Source: Treponema_C sp050320395
GTDB taxonomy: Bacteria; Spirochaetota; Spirochaetia; Treponematales; Treponemataceae
Assembly: GCF_050320395.1 (NCBI RefSeq)
Contig: NZ_CP144459.1
Span: 558,001-622,000, forward strand
Direction: 5' to 3'
DNA: 64,000 bases
A program made the translations under genes and the position numbers. Below are positions 1 through 9,372 of this stretch, in pieces (position 1 is the stretch's first letter; each line of letters starts with the position of its first letter). The notes beneath the pieces are model-generated. The model was not told the origin of the DNA and did no database searches. It saw nothing but the letters and a program-made list of their open reading frames with translations.

Positions 1-2
1 AA

Positions 3-197
3 AAAATGCTCCGCATTTTGCTGAGGACTTTAAAACCGGGCGGCTTTTTGGCGGCCTATAAGGCGAAAAAAGAAAAAATCGATGAAGAAATGGGTGCCGT
101 AAAGGAGTTTGTCCCGTCTTTTGAAGTGCTTCCCCTAAAGGTTCCTTTTTTGGAGGGACATGAGCGCAATTTGGTTGTCATTCCTAAGGAGAGGTAA
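3..197 (+). CDS. rsmG: 16S rRNA (guanine527-N7)-methyltransferase RsmG, C-terminal part
   Basis: The last ~64 codons of a gene that begins before the window. The visible peptide has the RsmG/GidB ending: a strand after KPGG, a short helix, and the terminal ERNLVVIPK stretch. RsmG uses S-adenosylmethionine to methylate G527 of 16S rRNA; the SAM-binding N-terminal part lies outside the window. An in-frame ATG at 6 is internal and should not be taken as the start. It converges on the fructokinase gene. Confidence 0.8.
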   Translation, partial: KMLRILLRTLKPGGFLAAYKAKKEKIDEEMGAVKEFVPSFEVLPLKVPFLEGHERNLVVIPKER

Positions 198-312
198 AAG
201 AGCGTGAGGGATTGAAGGGGGCGGGAGGGTGCGAGGCGGCTGCCGAGGCACAGCTCCCGCTTCCGAGCGGCGCGAGGAATGGAGCCGAACGGCGGAACCC
301 CGCAAAGCCCGG

Positions 313-342
313 CGGTATTTTTGCTTTGACGCAAAAATACCG
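313..342. terminator. Perfect 12-bp hairpin between convergent genes
   Basis: CGGTATTTTTGC (313-324) pairs exactly with GCAAAAATACCG (331-342) across a 6-base loop. It lies between the convergent rsmG and fructokinase genes, so it is a plausible bidirectional terminator, although a long T-run does not follow directly. The rest of 198-400 is unusually GC-rich and shows no gene. Confidence 0.5.
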
Positions 343-400
343 GCACGCCCTAAACCCTCGGAGGCTTCTTGTGCACGTTTTTTTTGTACACGTCCTGTGC

Positions 401-1396
401 TTAGAGTCCTTGTGCGATAAGGCCGCGAATCTCCTTTTCGCCGGGCATAACGCGCAGCGCTCCTTTTTTTTCGGTTACAAGGGAAGCTGCGGCGTTTGCA
501 AAAAGGAGCATGGAGTGCAGGCGCTCTTTTGTAAAATCGGTAAAACCGTGTACCAGAATATCGTGCAAAATACAGGCTCCGAAGGTATCTCCCGCTCCGG
601 TGGTATCTATCGTTTTTACCTTTTTAAAAGTCGGAAGGCTTTCATGTAAGCCTAAGCCGTCCGTACAGTCTTTGCCGGCATAGAATAGGGAAGCGCCCTT
701 TTTGCCGCAGGTTACCCCGATAAGCGGAATATTGTACGACGAGCGCAAAGAGCGTACTCCTTCTTGTATGTCCGTACAGCCGGTTATAAATTCAAGCTCT
801 TCTTCGGCGATTTTTAAAATATCGCACTGCGATAAGCCGTATTTGATGCGCTCTTTTGCGTGTGCAAGATTGTCCCACAGGGGGACACGTAAATTGGGAT
901 CGAAAGAACATAGGGCGCCGTAGTTTTTTGCGCAGGAAAGGGCATATTCGGTTGCCGAAGCTGCAGGTTCGGCTGTCATGGAAAGGGAACCGTAGTGAAA
1001 AATGCGGGTACGCGACAAAAGTTCCGCATTGACTTCTCCGCTCGAAAGCCGGACGTCGGCGCCGTTTTTGCGGTAAAACGAAAAATCGCGGTCTCCGTCG
1101 TCTTTTATGTGCACAAAGGCGAGGGTGGTATTGTCGGTTTTGCTTACAATGAGGTTTTCCGTTCCGATTCCGACATCATTCAAAACGTCTTTTAAAAGAC
1201 GGCCGAACATATCGTCCCCGACCTTGCCTATAAACGAGGTCGAATGCCCTAGTTTTGTCAGCATGGAAAGAAGATTTGCCGGCGCTCCGCCGGGGTTCAC
1301 TTCCATAAGCCGGTTGCCCTGTTCGCTTAATCCGCTCGGTGTAAAATCGATAAGCAGTTCTCCCAACGCCGTAACGTCGATATTTTTTGCGTGCAT
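401..1396 (-). CDS. PfkB-family carbohydrate kinase, probable fructokinase
   Basis: A 331-residue cytoplasmic sugar kinase. It begins with the PfkB-type ALGELLIDF strand, has the NPGGAPAN glycine-rich signature near residue 35 and the DTTGAGDTFGA catalytic/anion-hole signature near residue 265, all intact. This subgroup usually phosphorylates fructose to fructose-6-phosphate, but substrate cannot be fixed from sequence. AGGAGG lies 4-5 bases before the ATG. It follows the lipoprotein gene on the same strand with a 64-bp gap and may be the last gene of that transcript. Confidence 0.85.
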   Translation of the reverse strand: MHAKNIDVTALGELLIDFTPSGLSEQGNRLMEVNPGGAPANLLSMLTKLGHSTSFIGKVGDDMFGRLLKDVLNDVGIGTENLIVSKTDNTTLAFVHIKDDGDRDFSFYRKNGADVRLSSGEVNAELLSRTRIFHYGSLSMTAEPAASATEYALSCAKNYGALCSFDPNLRVPLWDNLAHAKERIKYGLSQCDILKIAEEELEFITGCTDIQEGVRSLRSSYNIPLIGVTCGKKGASLFYAGKDCTDGLGLHESLPTFKKVKTIDTTGAGDTFGACILHDILVHGFTDFTKERLHSMLLFANAAASLVTEKKGALRVMPGEKEIRGLIAQGL

Positions 1397-1460
1397 TGTT
1401 CCTCCTTTGGTTCCGTCTTTACCGCCCGTTTTTCGGTTGTTACCGCTGCTGCGGGGCGCT

Positions 1461-2552
1461 TTAGCGGCGCAAACGATCGGCTTTTTTCAGCCAATTGTAA
1501 AAGTCCAAACCGCTTACGCTTCCTTCGGGGGTAAAGCGCCTGCCGTCTATAAGGGGTATAATGTCTTCTTCGATAACGCCTAAAATCGAGTCGAAGTATA
1601 TCCGGTCGAGTTCCACGTCTTCCAAAGGACTTTTGCCGCGCTGCATATATTTTGTGCTGTAGCGGTTTAAAAGCGCAAAATCACCGCCTGCAATCATGTG
1701 CCATAAAAACAAGGCGGCGTCTTTACGCTTTGCGCTTCCTCCGCCGAGGTCGGCATCGGGGGCGTACCAGCCTTCTTTTTTTAATTGCTCTGCAAGAAGC
1801 TTTACCGCGCGCCGTTCGGTGCCGGTAATAAAGTCGAGGGCATGGCTGTTATCCTGCGTTAAGGCGGTCATATCGGAAAGAAGGATTGCATCGCGCTCGA
1901 TAATACGGGCACTGTCTTTATGTACAGCCCCTCCCAGCTCATGAAATTTTGCCGCCTGATCGCGCTGTTCGGCATACAGTTCCGTATACGCAGGCGGTAA
2001 AAAATCGAGAGATGTATCGAAGAGGGCAAGGGCTGCGGTATAGTTTTCGGCCGAAAAATAAAGCGAAGCAAGCTCGCCTTTAAGACGGTAAAAATCGGGG
2101 TTATGCTTTACCGCGTTTTCCAAAAAGCTTTGTTTTTCTTCGTTTTTTACGATTAAACGCGAGCTTACAAGCAGTACATATTCGTCGTCCGCATTGCAGT
2201 TTTGCGCGCTTTTAAGCATTTTTTGTGCCGCCGCTTTATCACGATTTAAAAGATACCAGTCGGCATACAGGGCGTAGAGCCGCGATAAATAACTCGGGTC
2301 CGAAGACGGCAGAGAAAGCAGTGCATCAAGCTCCTGTTTTACCGAAGCGGTTTCGGCCGCATCTCTTGTTTTGCGTTGCAAAACAGTTTTGCGCAGCAAA
2401 ACAAGAGAATGTTCTATGTTTTCAATACGGGGGCTGTTGTCCTCTTTTACCGACGAAGAATAGATATCGCTTCTCGGTACGGTTGAACACGAGACAAGGG
2501 CGATAAGTATAAAAGCCGAAATAAAACCGCCGTATATGTGCGATTGCTTCAT
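1461..2552 (-). CDS. TPR-like lipoprotein
   Basis: A 363-residue predicted lipoprotein. A hydrophobic signal ends in LVSC with the lipidated cysteine at residue 22, followed by a Ser/Thr-rich linker. Residues ~45-210 are paired amphipathic helices resembling tetratricopeptide repeats (YALYADWYLLNRDKAAAQK; LKGELASLYFSAENYTAAL). It should sit at the periplasmic face of a membrane as a scaffold. Its start overlaps the stop of the upstream 923-residue gene by 4 bp, indicating translational coupling; GAGGAA precedes the ATG. No enzymatic motif is seen. Confidence 0.7.
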   Translation of the reverse strand: MKQSHIYGGFISAFILIALVSCSTVPRSDIYSSSVKEDNSPRIENIEHSLVLLRKTVLQRKTRDAAETASVKQELDALLSLPSSDPSYLSRLYALYADWYLLNRDKAAAQKMLKSAQNCNADDEYVLLVSSRLIVKNEEKQSFLENAVKHNPDFYRLKGELASLYFSAENYTAALALFDTSLDFLPPAYTELYAEQRDQAAKFHELGGAVHKDSARIIERDAILLSDMTALTQDNSHALDFITGTERRAVKLLAEQLKKEGWYAPDADLGGGSAKRKDAALFLWHMIAGGDFALLNRYSTKYMQRGKSPLEDVELDRIYFDSILGVIEEDIIPLIDGRRFTPEGSVSGLDFYNWLKKADRLRR

Positions 2553-5320
2553 TGTGTAATTCCTCTATATGCATGAATTGTATTGTCTATACCGCAGGTG
2601 AGTAATTCGGCAAATCCGTCTCCGTCAACATCTATAATGCGCGGCAGTCCGGTTCCCGCAACGGGAAAGCCTTCAAGCGGCATAAGCCGATTATTATATG
2701 CATAGATTGCATTACCGCCGCCGGACACGAAAATTTCGTCCGTACCGTCGCCGTTAAAATCGAGCAAGCTTATAATGCGGTTATGTGCCGTTTTGGGCTT
2801 TAATGACGTTTTATCCACAATACGGCATTGCGTGTCGATTTTATAGAGTGTTCCGTTTTCATCCGCGGCAAAAAACATATTCAAAGACGGAGAATAAACC
2901 GGCTGAACCTTTGATGCCGCATCCAGAGACACCGAAAACGTTTGACGGTCCTGTCCGTTTTTATCGAAGCTTTCCGTACGCTTTCCCGCTGCCGGAAGAA
3001 TAACCGGTAAAAGCGTGAATACGCCGTCTTCGGTTAATACCGCCATGTAGGCTCCGGCCTGAGGCTCTCTGTATAAGAGAGGCTGAACTGCGGAAATCGA
3101 ATCCGCTTCGATAGGATAACCGGGCAGGATGTTTCCTTTTGTGTCAAACAGGTATACAAGACTGTCGAAGGAGCGCGGATGGGCGGCAAGGGTGTGTCCA
3201 AATACACGGGGAGGCTGCTTTAATTTTGCATTCATTTCCTCGGAAAAATACGTACGTGCATCCGAATCGATAAAAAGCAGTGTATTTTTATCCGCAAGAG
3301 AAACGGCGATGGTGCCGCTTAGTATTGCAGGCGGTGCGCTCACCCGTTCTCCGGTTAAAAGCGGAAATCCTTCAAACGGGTTTAAATCATAATCGGTTTT
3401 ATATACGGTGCCCCGCGCCGAAACGGCCCATACCGCTTTTATAATGCCTCGTTCGGTTTCTATGCCCAGATATGCCGTATCGTCGAGGCTGATACTGCGC
3501 GTACTGCGCTGCGCCAAATTAAGCGCATACACCGAGTTTGCCGAAGTCCAATAGGCATAGGGAACGTTTTTTGCCGTTTTTCCGCTGTAAATATGAGACT
3601 GCACTTTTACGCCGCAGTCGTAGGGAAATGAGGCCAATTCTTCACGTGATGTCGAATCGGTTTTTTGTGTATATAACTCAAAACGCAGCTTTTGCGCCGA
3701 ATCGAGTTTGACCGATACAACGCCCCTGCCGTAATCCTTCATTACGGCTTTTAATGCGGCATTGTGTTTTAAAAAAGTCGGTACTCGGCTGTTAAGTGTA
3801 TAATAGGCGAACACGGATGTTTCCGGAGAAACCGCACGTGCTATCGTTTTCCAGTTGTCGGTTTTTACCAAGAGTTTGCCGCTTTTAGCCTCTTGTGTAA
3901 GTGCTCCGAGGGCTTCGGCGCTTTGCGAAAGATAGAGGTAGCCGTCCTGAATAATATAAAAGGGAGTTGAAAGCTCAAATTTAAATGAACGCACGAGGGC
4001 TTTTATAACGTCGGGAAATTCAATACGCGGAATGCGTATGCCTTGTACGACGGCGGATACGTCCTGCTGTACAAAGAGTGTGGAAAAAATATGCGAAAAT
4101 ACATCGCGGCACCGGTTTTCGTCTTTGAGCGACACAAAAAATACCGGCTCCTCGGAAGATACCGTTCCGATAATACCGATTTCATCGCCCATCCACGAAA
4201 ACAAAAGTTCTTGAATATCTTTTTGAAATAAAAATCGCACACTGTTTGCCGCATTTTCGTATGCCTTGATAATATTTTTTCCCAAAAGTTCGGTCCCGTT
4301 TTCAAACAAAAAGGCCGGAGTTCCCATTTTTAAAAGCGTTACATAATCGGTTGATTCGGGAAGGCGTGCTAAAATACCCGGAACCGCCGATTTGTTTTGT
4401 AAAATGATTTTGAGACCCTCCGAATCACTGTCCCATACACAGTTTCCGGATACCGACATTTCTTTTTTATTCAAATTAAAATTCACAGTCGTATATTCGG
4501 GGAAGTTCAGGCGCGAAATAACGTTTCCGTAAAAAGTATCGTTTTGAATATGTGAAGTAAAATAATTCATATCGGTTAGGACGCTCAGGGCGTCGCGCCC
4601 GGACTTTTTGATAAATCGTTTAATGATACCGATATGTTCATTGTTTTGTGCGGCATCTGCCGGGGAATCTTGTCCGGTTTTGTGCAGTGCTTTCATAAAT
4701 ACATCTTTCGATGCCGAAGCGATCATCAAATCTTTATAAAAGCCGATGTATGCTTGTTGCGAGTCTCCCGTCCTGTAAATCCAAAACGGGGTGCCGTTTT
4801 CGTTTTCGGCGGAAAGTTCTTTTACCGAAGAAAATACATCGGGGCGGTACCGTAAAATGTAAGGCAAAAGCCGAGAGGCTGCGGATCTGAATCCGAGCTT
4901 GGCACATACAAGATAGGCCCCGTCCGCATATACGGCGGCGTCCAGCCTGAAATCGGATGCTTTGTCGAACCATTTTGCCGATAAAACGGGGGAGGCACGC
5001 ACGGAGCGCAGGGTGCCCTGCAGTTTTTCGGTGTTTGCACCGGTTAAAAGCGCATCGAGTGTTTGTACCGATACTGTTTTTTGCAAAAAATCACCCGCCG
5101 AAGGCAGATTTACATAGGCATAAAATCCCTGTGGAATGTGCTCGGCAGGGTCCGCCCCGTCCAAGCTTGAGTATATAAGGAATGCCACTGCGGGAAGGAC
5201 TGTAATCAGTATAATAATAAAAAGCGTAACAATCAGTGTAAGAAAAAAGCCGTGTTTTTTCTTTTTTGTACCCTTTTTGGCCTGCTTTGGTACGGGCGGC
5301 AGGTCTGATGTAGTGCTCAT
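2549..5320 (-). CDS. Large membrane-anchored FG-GAP/VCBS-repeat protein
   Basis: A 923-residue protein. Residues 1-22 are basic, ~24-48 form one transmembrane helix, and the rest should be extracytoplasmic. The middle (~50-530) has no family I recognise. The C-terminal part (~580-923) reads as beta-propeller blades, with two clear FG-GAP/VCBS calcium-loop motifs, DFNGDGTDE and DVDGDGFAE, near the end. Such proteins usually act in envelope assembly or binding. AAGGGG precedes the ATG. It is coupled to the downstream lipoprotein (4-bp overlap) and lies 11 bp after the other propeller protein, so these three probably act together. Confidence 0.7.
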   Translation of the reverse strand: MSTTSDLPPVPKQAKKGTKKKKHGFFLTLIVTLFIIILITVLPAVAFLIYSSLDGADPAEHIPQGFYAYVNLPSAGDFLQKTVSVQTLDALLTGANTEKLQGTLRSVRASPVLSAKWFDKASDFRLDAAVYADGAYLVCAKLGFRSAASRLLPYILRYRPDVFSSVKELSAENENGTPFWIYRTGDSQQAYIGFYKDLMIASASKDVFMKALHKTGQDSPADAAQNNEHIGIIKRFIKKSGRDALSVLTDMNYFTSHIQNDTFYGNVISRLNFPEYTTVNFNLNKKEMSVSGNCVWDSDSEGLKIILQNKSAVPGILARLPESTDYVTLLKMGTPAFLFENGTELLGKNIIKAYENAANSVRFLFQKDIQELLFSWMGDEIGIIGTVSSEEPVFFVSLKDENRCRDVFSHIFSTLFVQQDVSAVVQGIRIPRIEFPDVIKALVRSFKFELSTPFYIIQDGYLYLSQSAEALGALTQEAKSGKLLVKTDNWKTIARAVSPETSVFAYYTLNSRVPTFLKHNAALKAVMKDYGRGVVSVKLDSAQKLRFELYTQKTDSTSREELASFPYDCGVKVQSHIYSGKTAKNVPYAYWTSANSVYALNLAQRSTRSISLDDTAYLGIETERGIIKAVWAVSARGTVYKTDYDLNPFEGFPLLTGERVSAPPAILSGTIAVSLADKNTLLFIDSDARTYFSEEMNAKLKQPPRVFGHTLAAHPRSFDSLVYLFDTKGNILPGYPIEADSISAVQPLLYREPQAGAYMAVLTEDGVFTLLPVILPAAGKRTESFDKNGQDRQTFSVSLDAASKVQPVYSPSLNMFFAADENGTLYKIDTQCRIVDKTSLKPKTAHNRIISLLDFNGDGTDEIFVSGGGNAIYAYNNRLMPLEGFPVAGTGLPRIIDVDGDGFAELLTCGIDNTIHAYRGITQ

Positions 5321-5331
5321 AAAATCCCCTT

Positions 5332-6657
5332 TTAATCAGTGTAAGATGTTACGTCCCCGATGTCAAGGTTGGAAAAGGGGGAGCGGAAACGGAATAAACG
5401 GACGCGGTTGTCCAAAAAGTCGGACAGGACAATAAAGGTACCGTCGCTTGACACGTCAAGACCGGTCGGCTGATTTCCCGCTTCAATGCTTTCGATGCGT
5501 GTAAGGAGGTGAGTGTCGATTATGTCGAGTCTGCCGGTTACCAAGCCCTTGTGCTCGTAGCCTTTTTCCGGATGATTGGGGCCGCGGCATGATACATATA
5601 AACGTCTGCCGTCGGGAGAAAGCGCAATGGTGTTGGGATTGTTAAAAACCCGTATCGATGCGATAAGGCTGTCGTCCTCTAACGAGTACACTTCAATACA
5701 TGCGTTAAACATATCCGACACATAGAGCCGTTTTGTACGGTAATCGGCTGCGATATGGCGCTTTGCTCCTTTGCTTCCGGCTTCCGTGAGGGTTTTTAAG
5801 TCTTTAAGATTTTTTTTAATAGGACGGCAGCGGGATTTTCCCGAATCGTCTTCGAATTGTGCGCAATACATATACAAACCGTCCTTTGAAAAAGCCATAC
5901 CGCGCGGAACGGCGGCAACCGGAATCTTCAGTTCCTCCGTATAGGACAGCGGATTTATAACGCTTATATCGCGGCTGACCCAATTGCTTACATAGACACG
6001 GTTGTTTGCCTGATTGTATGCCATCACCTTACTCCACGCACCCGAGCTTTGTATGGAGCGCTTATAAGCGAAGCCGGCTAAATCGAATACGTGGACGCAC
6101 GTCGAACTCATTTGAGACAGCCAGAGTTCGTTTTGCTGCGGCAGTACCAGCGTTTCGACAAAACCCGCCTGTTTTGCATAGTGCTGCGGCGGTTTTATGC
6201 GCGTAACCGTTCCCGTTTGTATGTCGATTATATCGGCACCGTCGGCATCCAAAAGGGCTGCGGCAGCCTGTTTGTCGTTTATAAAACGAAGACTTTTGGG
6301 CTTGCCTCCGGTTTGAAAAACCGCTTCAACATCGTACTGCGAATTTTCGCGCGACAAAAAGGCAAAGCCGCTTTTTTGTAAAAGAGAGGCACCTTCGATG
6401 CTGACCGGGCGGAAACCCTCGTGTTTTATATCAAGCTTTACAGGCGGCGTATCAAAGCGGAATCGTACACGGGCAATGCTTTTGTCCGTTTCCAAAACCT
6501 CAGGCTGTATTTTTACGCCGTCCGCAAAAAAATCCGTTCCCGAAAAGGGCTGAACGGTTAAGTCGAATACGGTTTGCGCGTACAAAGACAGGCAAAAAGT
6601 TATGCATATAAAAAGGTACAGCACACGTACACAAAAACGCACATCCTTCGGTTTCAT
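5332..6657 (-). CDS. Exported YVTN/NHL-type beta-propeller protein
   Basis: 441 residues from the chosen ATG at 6657. That start gives a clean signal peptide (MKPKDVRFCVRV, a hydrophobic core, cleavage after SLYAQ); a longer reading would add 70 residues of unlikely sequence. From ~residue 120 there are repeated propeller blades with YVSN, YVSDMFNACIEVY, LSPDGRRLYVS and VSSDGTFIVLSD motifs, typical of YVTN-family surface or periplasmic binding proteins. It has no Shine-Dalgarno, but a sigma70-like promoter ends 6 bases before the ATG. First gene of the minus-strand set. Confidence 0.72.
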   Translation of the reverse strand: MKPKDVRFCVRVLYLFICITFCLSLYAQTVFDLTVQPFSGTDFFADGVKIQPEVLETDKSIARVRFRFDTPPVKLDIKHEGFRPVSIEGASLLQKSGFAFLSRENSQYDVEAVFQTGGKPKSLRFINDKQAAAALLDADGADIIDIQTGTVTRIKPPQHYAKQAGFVETLVLPQQNELWLSQMSSTCVHVFDLAGFAYKRSIQSSGAWSKVMAYNQANNRVYVSNWVSRDISVINPLSYTEELKIPVAAVPRGMAFSKDGLYMYCAQFEDDSGKSRCRPIKKNLKDLKTLTEAGSKGAKRHIAADYRTKRLYVSDMFNACIEVYSLEDDSLIASIRVFNNPNTIALSPDGRRLYVSCRGPNHPEKGYEHKGLVTGRLDIIDTHLLTRIESIEAGNQPTGLDVSSDGTFIVLSDFLDNRVRLFRFRSPFSNLDIGDVTSYTD

Positions 6658-6663
6658 GCTTTT

Positions 6664-6692
6664 ATTGTCCGAAAAGCGGGCGGTTTTGTCAA
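6664..6692 (-). promoter_or_regulatory. Promoter of the propeller gene, leaderless type
   Basis: On the minus strand TTGACA (6692-6687), 17 bp, GACAAT (6669-6664), then only six bases to the ATG at 6657. No Shine-Dalgarno fits. The predicted transcription start coincides with the start codon. Confidence 0.6.
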
Positions 6693-6735
6693 CTTCATCC
6701 GTACCGTTCTCGCCGTCCTTTTTGACCCGCAATAG

Positions 6736-6789
6736 AAAACGCTTGACTTTTTTCGGGGGCACATATCGAAGAAACTTTTTTGCCCTGTA
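6736..6789 (+). repeat. Second copy of the poly-G promoter element (5 G)
   Basis: About 54 bp closely matching 13341-13407: AAAACGCTTGAC, a T-run, C, then a G-run, then ACATAT-GAAGAAACTT-TTTG-CCT. Here the G-run is 5 (6755-6759) against 17 in the other copy. TTGACT at 6743 and TATCGA at 6764 would form a promoter with a 15-bp spacer. It abuts a truncated Rpn-like coding remnant. Confidence 0.7.
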
Positions 6790-7455
6790 CATTAATGATT
6801 CCGTAAATGATAAAACAGGCATTTTGGATGTAAAACTGCGTCTTAAAAACAGCACGGTAATCGACATTGAGATTCAAAACCGGTGGAATGATGAGTTTAC
6901 ACAGCGCACGGTCTTCTATTGGGCGAAGATGTATACAGAGAATTTACAAAAAGGTGAAGTGTGTACAAACTGCCTAAGTGTATTACAATAAACATAGTCG
7001 GTGAAGGTTTTAAGTTGAACGCCCTATTGCACAGTGAATATCGGGTTCCGGAAAAACGGCTTTATACGGAGCTTTCCGATGAACTTGAGATTCACTTTTT
7101 AAACTTAGCTGCAGCAAAGAAACAGCCGGTACAGGTCGAGCCCGATGAGAAAACCGGACGGCCGGTTAATTGGTTAAGATTTATAGAAACCGACGATAAG
7201 GAGGTGCGTGCTGTGCTTGCCGATAATTCTCCTGTCATGGAACAGGCAAATGAAACGGTAGACGTAATGCTGCAGGACCCGAAAGAGCGGTGGCTGTATG
7301 AAAACCGCATGAAGTATGAACACGATAAGGCCTCTTGGGAACATTTCGGTTATACTAAAGGCGCCCGTCAAAAAGCCCTCGAAACGGCAGCAGCCCTTAA
7401 GCGGCTTGGCGTTGAGCTCGATACGATAGCTTCGGGTACGGGCTTGTCCCGCTAG
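6787..7455 (+). pseudogene. Rpn-family PD-(D/E)XK nuclease/transposase remnant
   Basis: A broken recombination-promoting nuclease (Rpn/YhgA-like) gene. The first piece encodes INDSVNDKTGILDVKLRL then VIDIEIQNRW, containing the LD...IEIQ part of the nuclease core, but everything before it is missing and no start codon is in frame. At 6959-6964 GTGTGT stands where GTGT would keep the frame: a 2-base insertion shifts the reading from GEV into the frame that continues YKLPKCITINIV. The second piece runs to 7455 and ends in the typical helical tail (YEHDKASWEHFGYTKGARQKA). Both a 5' deletion and the frameshift make it non-functional. Confidence 0.75.
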
Positions 7456-7541
7456 GAAATCGCACGACTGTGAGTCCGCCCGGCACAAGCTTTTAAGGGA
7501 GCCGTGCGGTTTTCCCCGGGCGGTTTTTCCATAAAAAAAGA

Positions 7542-7573
7542 GGCTGCCTAAAAACCGAAGTTTTCGGACAGCC
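7542..7573. terminator. Bidirectional terminator between the Rpn remnant and groEL
   Basis: GGCTGCC (7542-7548) pairs with GGACAGCC (7566-7573), with AAAAC/GTTTT extending the inner stem. Runs of T follow on the plus side and runs of A precede it, so it can terminate both strands. Confidence 0.75.
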
Positions 7574-7632
7574 CTTTTTACTTTTAACCGGCGGTAAGCA
7601 CCGGCTCCCGCAAGGGAAGCCGTGCGGCTTTA

Positions 7633-9273
7633 TCAATACATGCCGTCCATACCGCCCATTCCGCCGCCGGGCATCGGAGCGGGGGGATTCTTTTCGGGAA
7701 TGTCGGTAATAGCCGCTTCGGTGGTCAGCAGCAAACCGGCGATTGAAGCCGCGTTTTGCAGTGCCGAGCGGGTAACCTTTGCAGGGTCGATAATACCGGC
7801 TGCCATCATATCCTTCCATTCCATCTTGGCGGCGTCAAAGCCGATACCTTTTTTCTCGTGCTTTGCACGGTCGGCTATAACCGCACCGTCTACGCCTGCA
7901 TTTTCGGCAATTTGGCGGATGGGTTCTTCAAGGGCGCGCTTAACAATCTTAAAGCCGACCTTTTCATCGTCGGTTAACTTACTTACATCGGCCTTGTCCA
8001 AGGCTGTAGAAGCTTCGATGAGCACCAAGCCGCCTCCGGGGACGATTCCTTCCTCAAGGGCCGCTCTCGTTGCCGCGAGGGTATCTTCTACGCGGTGCTT
8101 TTTCTCTTTCATTTCGGTTTCGGTTACCGCACCGATATTGATAACGGCAACACCGCCTGAAAGTTTGGCCAAGCGTTCTTTAAGTTTTTCTTTGTCGTAA
8201 TCCGAAGTGGAAGCTTCGATTTGCGCTTTAATTTGGCCGACACGTTCTTTAATCGATTTTCCGCTTCCGGCACCGTCAACGATAATCGTGTTGTCTTTGT
8301 CGATTTTAACGGTTTTTGCCGTACCGAGCATATTGAGTTCGGTGGTTTCGAGTTTTAAGCCCAATTCGTCGCTGATAACCTGACCGCCGGTAAGGATGGC
8401 GATGTCTTCGAGCATAGCTTTGCGTCTGTCGCCGAAACCGGGTGCCTTTACCGCACAGGTTTTAAGGGTGCCGCGCAGGCTGTTTACAACGAGGGTAGCC
8501 AAAGCTTCACCGTCCATATCTTCGGCGATAATAACCAGCGGCTTACCCGTTTGTGCGATTTTTTCCAAAAGGGGCAGCATATCTTTCATGCTGGAGATTT
8601 TTTTGTCGTGGATGAGGATGTAGGGATTTTCAAATACCGTTTCCATGCGTTCGCGGTCGGTTACAAAATAGGGTGAAATGTAGCCGCGGTCGAACTGCAT
8701 ACCTTCAACAAAATCGGTGGTGGTATCCATGGTTTTGGATTCTTCAACGGTGATAACGCCGTCTTTACCGACTTTTTGAATGGCATCGGCAAGGATTTTT
8801 CCGATTTCGGGGTCGTTGTTTGCCGAAACGGTTGCAACGTGTTCAACTTCTTCCGAGCCTTTAATTTCTTTTGAAGCTTTTTTGATTTCTTCAACGGCCA
8901 ATACAACGGCTTTATCTATACCGCGTTTGATTTCGATGGGGGTAATGCCTGCGGCAACCGCTTTAAGGCCTTCGCGTACCATGGAGTAGGCGAGAACCGT
9001 TGCAGTGGTGGTTCCGTCTCCGGCAACGTCGTTGGTTTTTGAAGCGACTTCTTTTACCAGCTGGGCACCCATGTTTTCATAAGAATCTTCAAGTTCAATT
9101 TCTTTTGCTACCGAAACGCCGTCCTTGGTAATCGTCGGCGCGCCGAATTTTTTATCCAGCATAACCAAGCGGCCTTTGGGACCGAGCGTTACTTTGACGG
9201 CACGAGAAATCTGTTCTACGCCCGAAAGCATTTTTTTGCGTGCATCGTCACTAAACAGCAGTTGTTTTGCCAT
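7633..9273 (-). CDS. groEL: Chaperonin GroEL (Hsp60)
   Basis: 546 residues, the usual length. It shows the start MAKQLLFSDDARKKML, the ATP-binding VTLGPKGR and GDGTTTAT motifs, the apical FDRGYISPYF stretch, the AALEEGIVPGGG signature near residue 400, and the C-terminal GGM-rich tail ending GGMGGMDGMY. It forms the double-ring folding chamber in the cytoplasm. AGGAGA precedes the ATG. groES is not adjacent and no CIRCE inverted repeat is visible upstream, so heat-shock control must differ from the HrcA type. Confidence 0.98.
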   Translation of the reverse strand: MAKQLLFSDDARKKMLSGVEQISRAVKVTLGPKGRLVMLDKKFGAPTITKDGVSVAKEIELEDSYENMGAQLVKEVASKTNDVAGDGTTTATVLAYSMVREGLKAVAAGITPIEIKRGIDKAVVLAVEEIKKASKEIKGSEEVEHVATVSANNDPEIGKILADAIQKVGKDGVITVEESKTMDTTTDFVEGMQFDRGYISPYFVTDRERMETVFENPYILIHDKKISSMKDMLPLLEKIAQTGKPLVIIAEDMDGEALATLVVNSLRGTLKTCAVKAPGFGDRRKAMLEDIAILTGGQVISDELGLKLETTELNMLGTAKTVKIDKDNTIIVDGAGSGKSIKERVGQIKAQIEASTSDYDKEKLKERLAKLSGGVAVINIGAVTETEMKEKKHRVEDTLAATRAALEEGIVPGGGLVLIEASTALDKADVSKLTDDEKVGFKIVKRALEEPIRQIAENAGVDGAVIADRAKHEKKGIGFDAAKMEWKDMMAAGIIDPAKVTRSALQNAASIAGLLLTTEAAITDIPEKNPPAPMPGGGMGGMDGMY

Positions 9274-9293
9274 TTTGTCATCTCCTTATCTAT

Positions 9294-9322
9294 TTGGCAT
9301 AGCATTAAATTTGTGTTATACT
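9294..9322 (+). promoter_or_regulatory. sigma70-type promoter for the oxidoreductase-RNase HI gene
   Basis: TTGGCA (9294-9299), 17 bp, TATACT (9317-9322), facing the gene at 9373 in the short gap divergent from groEL. Confidence 0.65.
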
Positions 9323-9372
9323 CTAGAAGATACTGATTTTTTGCCGAAACGGCAAGGGAGTTTGAGAATTTT

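Noticed and set aside
212..649. 145-codon plus-strand frame across the rsmG-fructokinase gap
   Set aside because: It runs antisense into the fructokinase gene and has no recognisable protein or ribosome site.
7622..8200. 192-codon open frame antisense to groEL
   Set aside because: It is a shadow of the groEL codon pattern (low-complexity Ser/Ala-rich peptide) with no ribosome site.
9274..9372. CIRCE heat-shock element upstream of groEL
   Set aside because: No TTAGCACTC-N9-GAGTGCTAA or close variant is present.
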